NCBI GenBank assembly: GCA_021299465.1 | Contig: JAJTHB010000001.1 | Span: 34,492-98,491 of the forward strand | Source: Rickettsiales bacterium | GTDB taxonomy: Bacteria > Pseudomonadota > Alphaproteobacteria > Rickettsiales > SXRF01 | Reading direction: 5' to 3' | Length of the DNA: 64,000 nucleotides | In this document: positions 46,204-54,645 of the stretch, piece after piece | Position numbering within the stretch: the first letter of the stretch is position 1 | Layout: each line of letters opens with the position of its first letter | Program-made: the position numbers and the translations under genes | Notes under the pieces: model-generated | The model's database searches: none | What the model saw: only the letters and a program-made list of their open reading frames with translations | Told to the model about the DNA's origin: nothing

Positions 46204-47217
46204 TTACAACTCAATCAAGCGAATCTCATCGTCTTTGGTAACATCCAGCGCCTTAGCAGTTTCATCGCTGATCGTGACGCTGCCGTCTCGTTCTTGGATC
46301 ACCGCCATCGCCGCACGAAAATCAATCAGCTTGGTATTGCAGACCATATGGGTGGGTTTACCCGCCAGCGCAGTGATACCCCCAAGGGGTAAGACACGAC
46401 TATCTTTCACGGTACGAATCTGCGAGGTTTCAACCTGCAATGTAGGGCCGGCATCAAACACATCAACATAGCCTTGATGGCGAAAGCCCTCGGCCTCGAG
46501 CAGCTTCATCGCCGGACGCGACGTGTTGAATGGCCGTCCGATCACCGCCTGCGCCTTTGGGTCAAGCAGGTTTACATAAATCGGATATTTGGGCATCAAA
46601 TCGCTGATGAACTGACTGCCGGTTGTGGCATTCACAAAATCGGCGCGTTTGAAATCCATCTGGAAAAAATGCTGCGCGAGGTTTTGGTAGAATGGTGAAT
46701 GCCCCTCTTCATCCTGCACACCGCGGATTTCCGAAATCATGATATCGGCAAAGAGATTCGCGAACTGCGCCACAAATAAAAAACGCGAGCGCGACAGGAA
46801 CCTGCCGATGCCATCACGCCGGTAATCCGGCAGCAAGAAAAGCGAACCGATCTCGGATGCGCCGGTATAATCATTGACCATGTGCAGCACGCGCTGCAGA
46901 GAATAGACCCCCACCTCATCGCTCGCCTGCACGATGGTAGAAAGTTTGTAGGAATAAAACGGATGCTTCATGCCGACATGCGACACCACGCCGCAGGTGC
47001 CCACGAGTTTTTTTGTCTCGCTATCTTCAAGTGCGAATAAAAATGCCTCATCTTTTTTGACTTCAATGGCCTGATGAACACTCGCCACCGAACGGGCGAT
47101 CTTGCGCTCAAGCACCTTGCTGTCCGGCGGCAACGACGTCATGCCAATGCCAGCCTCACGTGCGAGCGTGAGGATCTCTTTATGATCGCCCTGCGTTACC
47201 GGACGAAGGATCATCAT
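46204..47217 (-). CDS. astA: arginine N-succinyltransferase AstA
   Basis: First step of arginine catabolism by the succinyl pathway. GNAT-like fold with the family stretches GTCGVVSHVGMKHPFYSYK, EIGSLFLLPDYRRDGIGRFLSRSRFLF, EIRGVQDEEGHSPFYQ and EAEGFRHQGYVDVFDAGPTL. 337 aa. It overlaps the upstream aminotransferase by 4 nt. astB, astD and astE are not seen. A perfect palindrome lies at 46377-46391. Confidence 0.93.
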   Translation of the reverse strand: MMILRPVTQGDHKEILTLAREAGIGMTSLPPDSKVLERKIARSVASVHQAIEVKKDEAFLFALEDSETKKLVGTCGVVSHVGMKHPFYSYKLSTIVQASDEVGVYSLQRVLHMVNDYTGASEIGSLFLLPDYRRDGIGRFLSRSRFLFVAQFANLFADIMISEIRGVQDEEGHSPFYQNLAQHFFQMDFKRADFVNATTGSQFISDLMPKYPIYVNLLDPKAQAVIGRPFNTSRPAMKLLEAEGFRHQGYVDVFDAGPTLQVETSQIRTVKDSRVLPLGGITALAGKPTHMVCNTKLIDFRAAMAVIQERDGSVTISDETAKALDVTKDDEIRLIEL

Positions 47218-48491
47218 GCGTTTTTGCTCGCTTGCTTCACAAATGCTGCAATTGCAATAGCAAGGCGGGCAACGCCCTCTTTCATTTCCTTATCCGTGAT
47301 GTTAAGCGGCGGCAAAAAACGCACGACATTAGGACCAGCCTGCAGAACCAGCACGCCGTTTTTACGCGCATGCTCTCCGATCTCGGACGCTTTGCCAGCA
47401 TATTGAGGATGAAGCTCTGCGCCGATCATCAGCCCGCGCCCGCGTATTTCCTTAAAGAGCAGCCCCTTGTGCTGGCCATTGATTTTATCAAGCGCACCCA
47501 TCAGTTGTTTGCCGCGCATTGCAACATTATTTGCAAGCGCTTTGCTTTGCAGTTTTTTGAGCACCGCGCCTGCAACCGAACATGCAAGCGGATTGCCGCC
47601 AAAGGTTGAGCCGTGGGAGCCGAACTGGAAGGTGTTTTCGGCACGCTCACCAATCAGCATCGCGCCGATCGGGATACCCCCCCCGAGAGCCTTGGCAAGC
47701 GTCACCACATCGGGCTTCACACCTTTTTCCGCGAAATGCGAAAAGAGATGGCCGGTGCGCATCATCCCGCACTGCACCTGGTCGAGCACAAGCAGCGCAT
47801 CATGCTTATGGCAAAGATCCTGCACATGTTTTAAAAATCCAGGCGCAACCGGCGTAATACCCCCCTCGCCCTGAACCACTTCCGTCATCACGGCGCAGGT
47901 GTTTTCATTCACCATACCCGCAATCGCCTCAAAATCATTGAACGGGCAATATTTAAAGCCCGGCGGCAGCGGCTCAAAACCGGCATGATATTTCGGCTGG
48001 GCGGTAGCAGTCACCGCCGCCAGCGTGCGCCCGTGAAACGAACCGCTAAACGTAATGATCTCGCGCTGCGATTCGCTCTTTCCTTTATCGGCGGCATATT
48101 TACGCACCAGCTTGATCGCCGCTTCATTCGCCTCTGTGCCAGAGTTTGTAAAGAACGCGCGGCGCGCAAATTTCGAGGACTTTACAAGCGCCTCTGCAAG
48201 CAGGATCGGCGGCTCGGTGAAAAAGATGTTGCTGGTATGCCAGATTTTTTTTGCCTGCTGGCTCAGCGCGGCAATCAATTCGTCGCTTTTGTGACCAAGG
48301 GCAGACACTGCGATACCCGCGCCGAGATCGACATAATCGTTACCATCGGTGTCCCACACCATGGCGCCGCGACCGTGACTGACGATCATTTCGCGGGGCT
48401 TATAGGCGTGGGTGTAGTATTTGCGCCCCTTGGCGATCAAAGCTTTCGTAGCAGGGCTTGGCTTTTTACGGCTTGGCGAGGTTTTTTTCAT
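47214..48491 (-). CDS. argD: acetylornithine/succinylornithine aminotransferase
   Basis: Class III PLP aminotransferase; the Schiff-base Lys is in VVTLAKALGGGIPIGAM. Conserved NSGTEANEAAIKL, SFHGRTLAAV and HGSTFGGNPLACS identify the ArgD/AstC group. Coupling to astA argues for AstC (catabolic), while argC elsewhere leaves ArgD (biosynthetic) possible; one enzyme may do both. 425 aa including a Lys-rich N-terminus (KKTSPSRKKPSP). Confidence 0.92.
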   Translation of the reverse strand: MKKTSPSRKKPSPATKALIAKGRKYYTHAYKPREMIVSHGRGAMVWDTDGNDYVDLGAGIAVSALGHKSDELIAALSQQAKKIWHTSNIFFTEPPILLAEALVKSSKFARRAFFTNSGTEANEAAIKLVRKYAADKGKSESQREIITFSGSFHGRTLAAVTATAQPKYHAGFEPLPPGFKYCPFNDFEAIAGMVNENTCAVMTEVVQGEGGITPVAPGFLKHVQDLCHKHDALLVLDQVQCGMMRTGHLFSHFAEKGVKPDVVTLAKALGGGIPIGAMLIGERAENTFQFGSHGSTFGGNPLACSVAGAVLKKLQSKALANNVAMRGKQLMGALDKINGQHKGLLFKEIRGRGLMIGAELHPQYAGKASEIGEHARKNGVLVLQAGPNVVRFLPPLNITDKEMKEGVARLAIAIAAFVKQASKNA

Positions 48492-48616
48492 GGCTGCACC
48501 TTCGAGAATTAACCCTCACAAGTTACCCCATAACCATCATAAAAACAAAGGATTTTTTGTTATTTTTGGGCAAATATGACCAACTTGTCACAATCCCCTT
48601 TACCCGATCTTTACAT

Positions 48617-48634
48617 CTGTCATGGAAACTTCAC
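48617..48634 (+). promoter_or_regulatory. weak Pho-box-like repeat
   Basis: CTGTCAT, GGAA, then ACTTCAC; the first half-site is perfect, the second poor. A further CTTGTCA lies 33 bp (three periods of 11) upstream at 48584. It is about 70 nt before the gene at 48703. Confidence 0.3.
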
Positions 48635-48702
48635 ATGATAATATGGGGTTAGCCCCGTATACTGCTTTAATAGGAAAAGCTTTCATTGGGTATAGGTAGT
48701 GT

Positions 48703-50529
48703 ATGAGCCGTGAAAACGAAAATAAGCCGGAAGAAAAAGGCAAGGCTGAGGAAAAAGGCACAGACAGCGCCAAACAAGGCGGTGGCTTTGGCGGCTTCCT
48801 GAGCGGGCTGTTCGATAACTATGTCGGCGGCGACGGCAAAGCCAAGCTCCCTGCGATCATTGGCGGTGGCTTACTTGCAATCCTCGGCGCGATGCTCGGC
48901 GGCCTGCCCGGCTTAGTAATTGGTATGATTGCCGCCGTCGCACTTGGCGGTGTCATGAATGGGGTGGTGGACTCGCTGTCTGACCGCAGTGCCAAACCAC
49001 AGCCGATGAATAAACCTGAACCCAAAGTTGACGCTCGCTCAACCACAGTGGATGTTGGACAAGGCGCCAATGTAACCCTGAATGTGCCAGTGCCGGACGC
49101 GCCAGCTCCCACTGCTTCAGCCGCGCAGATGATCAATGATTTTACCAGACAAACCAATCAGGGCATCAAGCTTGCTGGTGAGAAACGCACAGAAGAGGCT
49201 CAGATTGCTTTCCGTGAAGCTGCAGAGTCGCGCGATACGATCATGCAGCAGATTGCAACCGGCCTCAGATATGACGAAATGGCTCGCGTAGAACAGGCTC
49301 GCCGGCCAGAAAATATCCGCACGTTGTCACAGCAGATGATCGCTCAGGCAAGTTTCAGACCTGACGGTACACAAACGGCTCGCATTGCTCAAGTCGCAGA
49401 ATCTGTTGTTCCTAATTTGCCGACGCTTTCAGATAATACACGCCAGATGCTTACTCAGAGCGGTGTCAGCTTGCCAATACAAGACACCAATACGGCATTC
49501 TCGCTGGATTCTGAAGCGACAAGAGCCGCTGCCATTGCAAACAAAAATCAGCCAAAAGAAAGGCTTATTAATGTTGGCAGCCTCGATAACTATTCCAAGC
49601 TCATTCTGGTTCAGAATCAAACATCGCAAGAAGTCGCAAGGCTTGAAAGGGAGATCGACTGGGATAAAGTCGAAAAACAACTCATTAATAGTAAGTGGAT
49701 GTTTGCAACGACCAGAGGCCGTGCCGAAGCAATACATCTCAAAGATAATATCGGCGGAGAACTTCAGCAAAGAATTATTCTGGGCCAGAATATCGGGGAA
49801 CTGGACAGGGAAAGTTTTGATCAACTGCGTGAGCTTTATACCAGAAGAAGATTACTTGAAGCGACGCAAGCTAGAGTGCAAACTTTTCAACCAGCCGTGG
49901 ATGAGGTATTTGCCCTTAACCAAAGGGCGCGGGAAAATAACCCCAGAGAAATGGAGCGGTTTGCTGCAAACATGGCGCAGTTCCGCAGCACTGGCAACCT
50001 GAACTCGGCCATGGTCGAGCGCCCCGCTGATGACAGCCCTAATAACCAACCGAGTGTGCTTGTAGAAAACTACAATGCGCGAACTGGCCAGACGGTGACG
50101 GCTGTAGTAAGCAGGTCAAACGGAACCTTAACCCATACTTATCAAGGCAAAGCGGAAGACACGCCAACCAGTTGGGCGGGTGAAGCTTGGGCCAGCAATG
50201 TGAGCGGCAATCTATCAGCAGCACCGATAAACGGCGTTAAAGCTGATGATTTGATCAACCCAAAGGCCAATGCTCAGGCTCGTGCAAGGAATTATGGCGC
50301 CGTGATGGCTGTTGTTCAGTCCGGAACTGCTGAAAACCCAGCTTTAGCTACTGCAACGACTTCTGTTCCAGAACCTACAGCAGCCGTTAGAGATGCGCTT
50401 GGAGCATCGCCTGCGCCTGCTTCAGGGGTAGCACTGGCCGCTGGTAATGCCAATAATGCAGGACTTCCGACTGCGGCAAGACCCGGTAACGATGGACGTA
50501 AACCGGCAGCTTCTGCTCCGCCAATGTAG
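48703..50529 (+). CDS. large hypothetical protein with one glycine-rich hydrophobic segment
   Basis: Unrecognised, 608 aa. A charged Lys/Glu N-terminus is followed by a Gly-rich segment (GGFGGFLSGLF) and a Gly/Ala hydrophobic hairpin at about residues 46-90 (IIGGGLLAILGAMLGGLPGLVIGMIAAVALGG). The remaining 500 residues are soluble, Gln/Asn/Arg-rich and mostly helical, with a low-complexity Ala/Pro end. No signal peptide or known domain. The next gene starts 8 nt after its stop, so the pair is an operon. Base composition matches the neighbours. Confidence 0.75.
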   Translation: MSRENENKPEEKGKAEEKGTDSAKQGGGFGGFLSGLFDNYVGGDGKAKLPAIIGGGLLAILGAMLGGLPGLVIGMIAAVALGGVMNGVVDSLSDRSAKPQPMNKPEPKVDARSTTVDVGQGANVTLNVPVPDAPAPTASAAQMINDFTRQTNQGIKLAGEKRTEEAQIAFREAAESRDTIMQQIATGLRYDEMARVEQARRPENIRTLSQQMIAQASFRPDGTQTARIAQVAESVVPNLPTLSDNTRQMLTQSGVSLPIQDTNTAFSLDSEATRAAAIANKNQPKERLINVGSLDNYSKLILVQNQTSQEVARLEREIDWDKVEKQLINSKWMFATTRGRAEAIHLKDNIGGELQQRIILGQNIGELDRESFDQLRELYTRRRLLEATQARVQTFQPAVDEVFALNQRARENNPREMERFAANMAQFRSTGNLNSAMVERPADDSPNNQPSVLVENYNARTGQTVTAVVSRSNGTLTHTYQGKAEDTPTSWAGEAWASNVSGNLSAAPINGVKADDLINPKANAQARARNYGAVMAVVQSGTAENPALATATTSVPEPTAAVRDALGASPAPASGVALAAGNANNAGLPTAARPGNDGRKPAASAPPM

Positions 50530-50537
50530 GATTATTT

Positions 50538-51350
50538 ATGGCAGATGTGACATATCCCAAGCCTGGAACATTCCAATCTAATGTTGAGTTTGTTGAAGCC
50601 TTGGCCAGACAGCTTTCTGAAATGCCCGCGACCCATCGCGTAAAACGATTTTTTGCTGAAGTCGCCAAACGGCAAGATAAGGCCTACACCAATGATCGTG
50701 GGCTGGCTGAAATCGCTGCCGCATTTTTTGACCGCCAGTTGGCTAATCCTGATCCAAATGCTAAATCCTCACGACTCAGCCCAGATACAATCATCATTGA
50801 AGACTTTATTAAGGCGATGTCTAAAGAAGAGCAGCTCGCCGCTGCCACATTAGCTGGAAATCCAGCCGAGCAAACGGTTGTTTCAAAAAGGACTGGGAAA
50901 GCCACGCGGGGCCTCGCTATTGGTGCTACAGTTGTAATGGCTGGTGCAGCGCTTATGCGTTCCTGTGATGCTGTTGATGCAAATGCAAGCAAGAGCGGTA
51001 CTGATTCGAGTTATGTTCAAGGCACAGATAGTGAAGGCCGAAAAATCATATCTTCTGATGATTTTGGCAAAGCCGTTTTTTCCGATGGTGATCGCAAGGC
51101 AGCTCAAAGCGCTTCTGATTACTGGTCAGATGCACGGACCAACGCTCTTCTAGCCGGTATCATGGGCTTGGTAACTGCTGCTGCTTATAGATTACAAAGA
51201 CGTAATCAGGCAAAACGAGAAAAAGAAGCCATTGACGATAAAGATACCAAGAAGCTTGTGACTGACATGCTGAAAAACTTTGATGAAGTCCTGCTTGCCG
51301 CCAGCGCGGAATATACCAAAGCAAAGCAATCACCCTCGCCTGCGGGTTAG
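50538..51350 (+). CDS. hypothetical protein with two membrane segments
   Basis: Unrecognised, 270 aa. A soluble helical N-terminus (to about residue 120) is followed by a short hydrophobic segment (GLAIGATVVMAGAALM), a Ser/Asp-rich loop with one Cys (about residues 138-195) and a second hydrophobic segment (ALLAGIMGLVTAAAY). A charged tail ends the protein. Two helices bracketing a loop of about 60 residues suggest an inner-membrane protein with a periplasmic loop. Partner of the gene at 48703. Confidence 0.73.
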   Translation: MADVTYPKPGTFQSNVEFVEALARQLSEMPATHRVKRFFAEVAKRQDKAYTNDRGLAEIAAAFFDRQLANPDPNAKSSRLSPDTIIIEDFIKAMSKEEQLAAATLAGNPAEQTVVSKRTGKATRGLAIGATVVMAGAALMRSCDAVDANASKSGTDSSYVQGTDSEGRKIISSDDFGKAVFSDGDRKAAQSASDYWSDARTNALLAGIMGLVTAAAYRLQRRNQAKREKEAIDDKDTKKLVTDMLKNFDEVLLAASAEYTKAKQSPSPAG

Positions 51351-51392
51351 CTGCTGCAACTACTGCCAAACTATCAAATTCATTAGCTGGAT

Positions 51393-51428
51393 GAGCTCTG
51401 CCCATATCTAAGGCAAAAGGCAGAGCTC
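51393..51428. terminator. stem-loop between convergent genes
   Basis: GAGCTCTGCC and GGCAGAGCTC form a perfect 10-bp stem around a 16-nt loop. No T-run follows on either strand. It lies between the plus-strand hypothetical gene and the minus-strand synthase, as a bidirectional terminator would. Confidence 0.6.
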
Positions 51429-51441
51429 TCCATCACGTTAG

Positions 51442-52494
51442 CTATTCAAACAGCTTGGCATATTTGCGCTTGGCGCGTTTTTTCCAGTGGCCTGTGTGGT
51501 ACGCGTCGCTGGCAATCAGCGGCAGCACGCTGGTTGCTTCCGCAAACACCATCTGCTCATGCACGGTGTCTACCTTGCCCCAACTTGAGGCTTCCTTAAG
51601 GGTCGAGGAGCTGCACGCACCGTCGCGCACATCCGCCACCGTAATCTGGATCGCGTATTTATGCATCTCAGCTTCTACGCCCATGATCTCAGCGCACACC
51701 ACCGTGTCCTGCACAAAGTTTTTCGGCACGCCGCCGCCGACCATAAGGAGGCCAGAAGTGCCGCCTTTGATCTTGATCTCGGTGAGTTCGCGGAAATCAG
51801 CAATCGAATCAATCGTGAGGTATGGCTTTTTCTTTTTCATGCGCTCCACCTGATGCACCACAAGGCCAAAGCCCGCCGATGAATCGGTGAAAGCAGGGCA
51901 GAAAATCGGCACGCCATGTTCATAAGCGCGCTGGATGAGTGAATCTTTTTTCTTGCCGTTTTTCACCAGCCATTTGCCCATCTCGTGGATGAATTCGCGC
52001 GAAGAATAAGGGCGCGGCTCAAGGCTATCGGCGATTTTTTTGATGGTATGATCGCACGCCTGCAGCTCTTCTTCATCGATGTAGGTGTCGTAGATGCGGT
52101 CGATGTAGTTGTCGCGCAGCACCTTGTCATCCATGAACTGGTTGCCGTGGTAATGCTTGAAGCCCAGCGCCTCAAAGAAATCCATATCCACAATCGACGC
52201 ACCGGTGGCCACAATGGCGTCCACCATGTTGTTTTTCACCAGCTCGACATAAAGCTGCATACAGCCGCCTGCCGAGGTGCTACCCGCGAGCGTGAGGAAC
52301 ACGCTGCAGGATTTGTCCTTCAGCATCATGTTGTAAATTTCAGCGGCGCGCGCCAGATCACGCGAGGTGAACGACATGTTCGCCATTTGCTTCACGATTG
52401 GCCGCGCATCAAACGAGGTGATGTCGATATGCTCGACTTCTTTGGTGAGCAGATTGTGTTTGGTGCTTTGTTTTTTAGTTGCTGCAGGTTTCAT
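51442..52494 (-). CDS. deoxyhypusine synthase-like enzyme (spermidine-using family)
   Basis: NAD-dependent family that moves the aminobutyl group of spermidine. Bacteria lack the eIF5A target, and homologues make homospermidine or related polyamines. Visible motifs: FLTLAGSTSAGGC, VATGASIVDMDFFEALG, PAFTDSSAGFGL and ASSWGKVD, which holds the catalytic Lys. I use ATG 52494; ATG 52503 is also possible, and the frame runs further up into a heptad element. About 350 aa. It lies downstream of the ornithine/lysine decarboxylase, which makes putrescine or cadaverine. Confidence 0.85.
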   Translation of the reverse strand: MKPAATKKQSTKHNLLTKEVEHIDITSFDARPIVKQMANMSFTSRDLARAAEIYNMMLKDKSCSVFLTLAGSTSAGGCMQLYVELVKNNMVDAIVATGASIVDMDFFEALGFKHYHGNQFMDDKVLRDNYIDRIYDTYIDEEELQACDHTIKKIADSLEPRPYSSREFIHEMGKWLVKNGKKKDSLIQRAYEHGVPIFCPAFTDSSAGFGLVVHQVERMKKKKPYLTIDSIADFRELTEIKIKGGTSGLLMVGGGVPKNFVQDTVVCAEIMGVEAEMHKYAIQITVADVRDGACSSSTLKEASSWGKVDTVHEQMVFAEATSVLPLIASDAYHTGHWKKRAKRKYAKLFE

Positions 52495-52506
52495 TTTTCT
52501 CATCCC

Positions 52507-52569
52507 GTGCTGAGTGCCGAGTGCGTAGTGCTGAGCACATCTCTGCACTCAGCACACACAACTTTGCAC
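52507..52569. repeat. bipartite inverted heptad-repeat element
   Basis: Left arm GTGCTGA, GTGCCGA, GTGCGTA, GTGCTGA; right arm GCACATC, TCTGCAC, TCAGCAC, ACACAAC, TTTGCAC. TCAGCAC is the exact reverse complement of GTGCTGA. The element fills the gap between the decarboxylase stop and the synthase start and would fold into a long hairpin. Confidence 0.8.
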
Positions 52570-52574
52570 TATGG

Positions 52575-53834
52575 TTAATTGATTCCAAATATCGACATCA
52601 TCGGCTTATCAGCGACTTCGACTGTTTCATCGCTGTAAAAGCCGTTAAAGTTGGTACGCATGGTCGCACCGTAAGCGCCGAGCTGGCCGATCTCGATCCA
52701 GTCCCCTTCGGTAATATCGACCGGTAAGTGGAATGGGCCTTTCATGGCGTCCATGCTATCGCAAGTCGGGCCGAAGAAACCAAACTCCGCCTGCTGGCTC
52801 GAGAGAGCTCCGCCCGGGCGTATCGCTTTCACTGGATAGACAAAACCTGGTACGCCGGCATCAAACAGCGTGCCATAGGTGCCATCATTAATATACAGCA
52901 TGTTACCTTTGCGGTGTTCAACGCGCACGACGACCGAGCCGCCTTCAGCAACGAGTGCACGGCCAGGTTCACACATGATCTGGCAGGTTTCAAAGGCAGG
53001 GTTCTCTTTAAGCGCCTTCCTGATCGCTTGCATATAGGAAGCAAGCGGCGGCGGCGTGAGACCAGGATAGATGGAAGGAAAGCCCCCACCGATATCCAGT
53101 ATATCGACCTTGACGCCTGTTTCAGCCACAAGCTGCGAAGCCTTGGCCATCGCAATACCATAAGCATCTGGGTTCATGCACTGCGAACCGACATGGAAAC
53201 ACATACCAAGCTTATCAGATACGGCACGCACCGCCTGAAGTAGCGCGGGCGCCTCTTCCATCGATACACCAAACTTACCGGCAAGGCTGTAAGCCGCGCC
53301 TTCGCTGTTCATGGCGAGACGTACATACAGGTTCAGGTCGGTCGCGTGATCGGTGACGGCGAGGATTTTATTAAGCTCATCGTGTGAATCGAGGGAAAAA
53401 TCACGGATGCCATGCTCAAAATACGCCGCATGAATCGCCTCGCGGCTTTTCACGGGATGCATGAAATACATCTGTGCATCAGGAGAAGCAGCAACAACTG
53501 CTTTAATTTCTGCAAGTGATGCCACATCAAAATGCCGAACGCCAGCACGCGCGATGGTTTTTAATACACGCGCATCAGGATTCGTTTTCACCGCATACAT
53601 CACCTCGCCCGGAAATGATTTAAGGAACCATTTGGTCGTGGCGGCAATCGTCGCAGGGCGCAGACAGGTGATCGGCATCACCGGACGCAGCTCATGAACC
53701 ATGTCTTCCACGGCGCGATAAACGGGTGTTACCGGCGCTTGCGGACGGGCGGTTTTGCGGTTTTGTCTTGTAAGGGGAATTACGCTGGCTTGGCGTAGGA
53801 CTCGGCCCGGAGGGTCGAAAGTGGCATTTTTCAT
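52575..53834 (-). CDS. ornithine/lysine decarboxylase, alanine-racemase fold
   Basis: Eukaryotic-type (fold III) PLP decarboxylase, 419 aa. PLP Lys in VMYAVKTNPDARVL, phosphate-binding DILDIGGGFPS, substrate Glu in CEPGRALVAEGG and catalytic Cys in GFFGPTCDSMD are all present. Close alphaproteobacterial relatives use ornithine, lysine or both; the sequence alone does not decide. The N-terminal 35 residues are variable. With the downstream synthase it forms a polyamine pair. Confidence 0.9.
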   Translation of the reverse strand: MKNATFDPPGRVLRQASVIPLTRQNRKTARPQAPVTPVYRAVEDMVHELRPVMPITCLRPATIAATTKWFLKSFPGEVMYAVKTNPDARVLKTIARAGVRHFDVASLAEIKAVVAASPDAQMYFMHPVKSREAIHAAYFEHGIRDFSLDSHDELNKILAVTDHATDLNLYVRLAMNSEGAAYSLAGKFGVSMEEAPALLQAVRAVSDKLGMCFHVGSQCMNPDAYGIAMAKASQLVAETGVKVDILDIGGGFPSIYPGLTPPPLASYMQAIRKALKENPAFETCQIMCEPGRALVAEGGSVVVRVEHRKGNMLYINDGTYGTLFDAGVPGFVYPVKAIRPGGALSSQQAEFGFFGPTCDSMDAMKGPFHLPVDITEGDWIEIGQLGAYGATMRTNFNGFYSDETVEVADKPMMSIFGIN

Positions 53835-54068
53835 CTAACTTAGTACCTATATCACACGGGGTTATGGAATCTAAGGCTCGCCTTGCATCATCGCCAGGAA
53901 GCGCTTTCTTGTTTGCAGTGGGTTGGTAAACACAAAATACCTATTTGTTGTTAACGAAGCGATTTCCTCTACAGAAAATCAAAGAGATAATAAAGCATTT
54001 TTTTGCAACATTTAAGTATTTTTTTAGTCTAGGGGCAAAAAACTTTTGGGGTGGCGTTTTTGCATCAC
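53835..54068. other. intergenic region between decarboxylase and toxin-antitoxin operon
   Basis: AT-rich, with several T-runs (54000-54030) and no reading frame worth calling. It must carry the decarboxylase promoter on minus. I see no recognisable riboswitch or small RNA. Confidence 0.5.
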
Positions 54069-54101
54069 TTGCCATTAGTAGCAAAAAGTAGTATTATGCT
54101 A
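54069..54101 (+). promoter_or_regulatory. sigma70-type promoter with overlapping operator dyad
   Basis: TTGCCA (54069-54074), a 17-nt spacer, then TATTAT (54092-54097). The inverted pair TAGCA (54079-54083) and TGCTA (54097-54101) brackets the -10 box, as expected for antitoxin autorepression of the operon that follows. Confidence 0.6.
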
Positions 54102-54128
54102 TTATAAACAACCCCAAGGAAACAACCG

Positions 54129-54368
54129 ATGCCGATGCCTGTCAAATTATCCGACGCCATGATTCATGACGCAAAGATCTTCGCTCAAGCCCATCATCGC
54201 TCACTCGCCAAGCAAATTGAGCATTGGGCACATATCGGAAAAATAGCTGAAGAGAATCCGGATCTACCCTATGGTTTCATCCAAAACCTGCTGGTAGCTC
54301 TGGAAGAGGACAAAGAAGGCGCAACCAGCGAATTTACTTTCAGCAAACCAGCTCGGAAGAAAAAATGA
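54129..54368 (+). CDS. ParD-like antitoxin
   Basis: 79 aa. The N-terminus MPMPVKLSDAMIHDAKIFAQAHHRSLAKQIEHWAHIGKIAEE matches the ParD-like antitoxin family, with a ribbon-helix-helix DNA-binding end. The C-terminal Ser/Phe/Lys-rich part should bind the toxin. RBS AAGGAAA lies at 54115-54121. Its stop overlaps the toxin start (ATGA). Confidence 0.88.
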   Translation: MPMPVKLSDAMIHDAKIFAQAHHRSLAKQIEHWAHIGKIAEENPDLPYGFIQNLLVALEEDKEGATSEFTFSKPARKKK

Positions 54369-54643
54369 TCGCCATCCGCCAAACGCGGCAATTTGAGAAA
54401 ACCTATAAAAAGCTGCATTCCAATCAAAAAACTGCCGTCGACAAGGCCATTCGGGCTATCGCCAGTGATCCTGATCTGGGCGAGCGGAAAAAAGGTGATC
54501 TCGCTAGCGTGCGCGTGTACAAGTTTTCTATGCTTGGCCAGCTCACGCTTTTGGGCTATAGCTACGTTGAAGGCGAAGCAACGATCCTGCTGCTCGCCGT
54601 CGGCTCACATGAAAATTTTTATCGCGATTTGAAAAAACATTAG
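54365..54643 (+). CDS. RelE/ParE-family toxin
   Basis: 92 aa, basic. The pattern QFEKTYKKLHSNQKTAVDKAIRAI...LGERKKGDLASVRVYKF...LLAVGSHENFYRDLKK is typical of RelE/YafQ-like toxins; a RelE-type member would cut mRNA on the ribosome and a ParE-type member would poison gyrase. The ending SHENFYRDL is seen in partners of ParD-like antitoxins. It is intact, with no frameshift. metY begins 2 nt after its stop. Confidence 0.88.
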   Translation: MIAIRQTRQFEKTYKKLHSNQKTAVDKAIRAIASDPDLGERKKGDLASVRVYKFSMLGQLTLLGYSYVEGEATILLLAVGSHENFYRDLKKH

Positions 54644-54645
54644 GA

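Noticed and set aside
49385..50002. 205-codon plus-strand frame inside the 608 aa gene
   Set aside because: It is offset from the main frame, Arg/Leu/Cys-rich and without RBS; the longer frame has uniform composition.
54600..54645. SAM riboswitch before metY
   Set aside because: There is no room: the toxin gene ends 2 nt before metY, and no riboswitch helices are visible.
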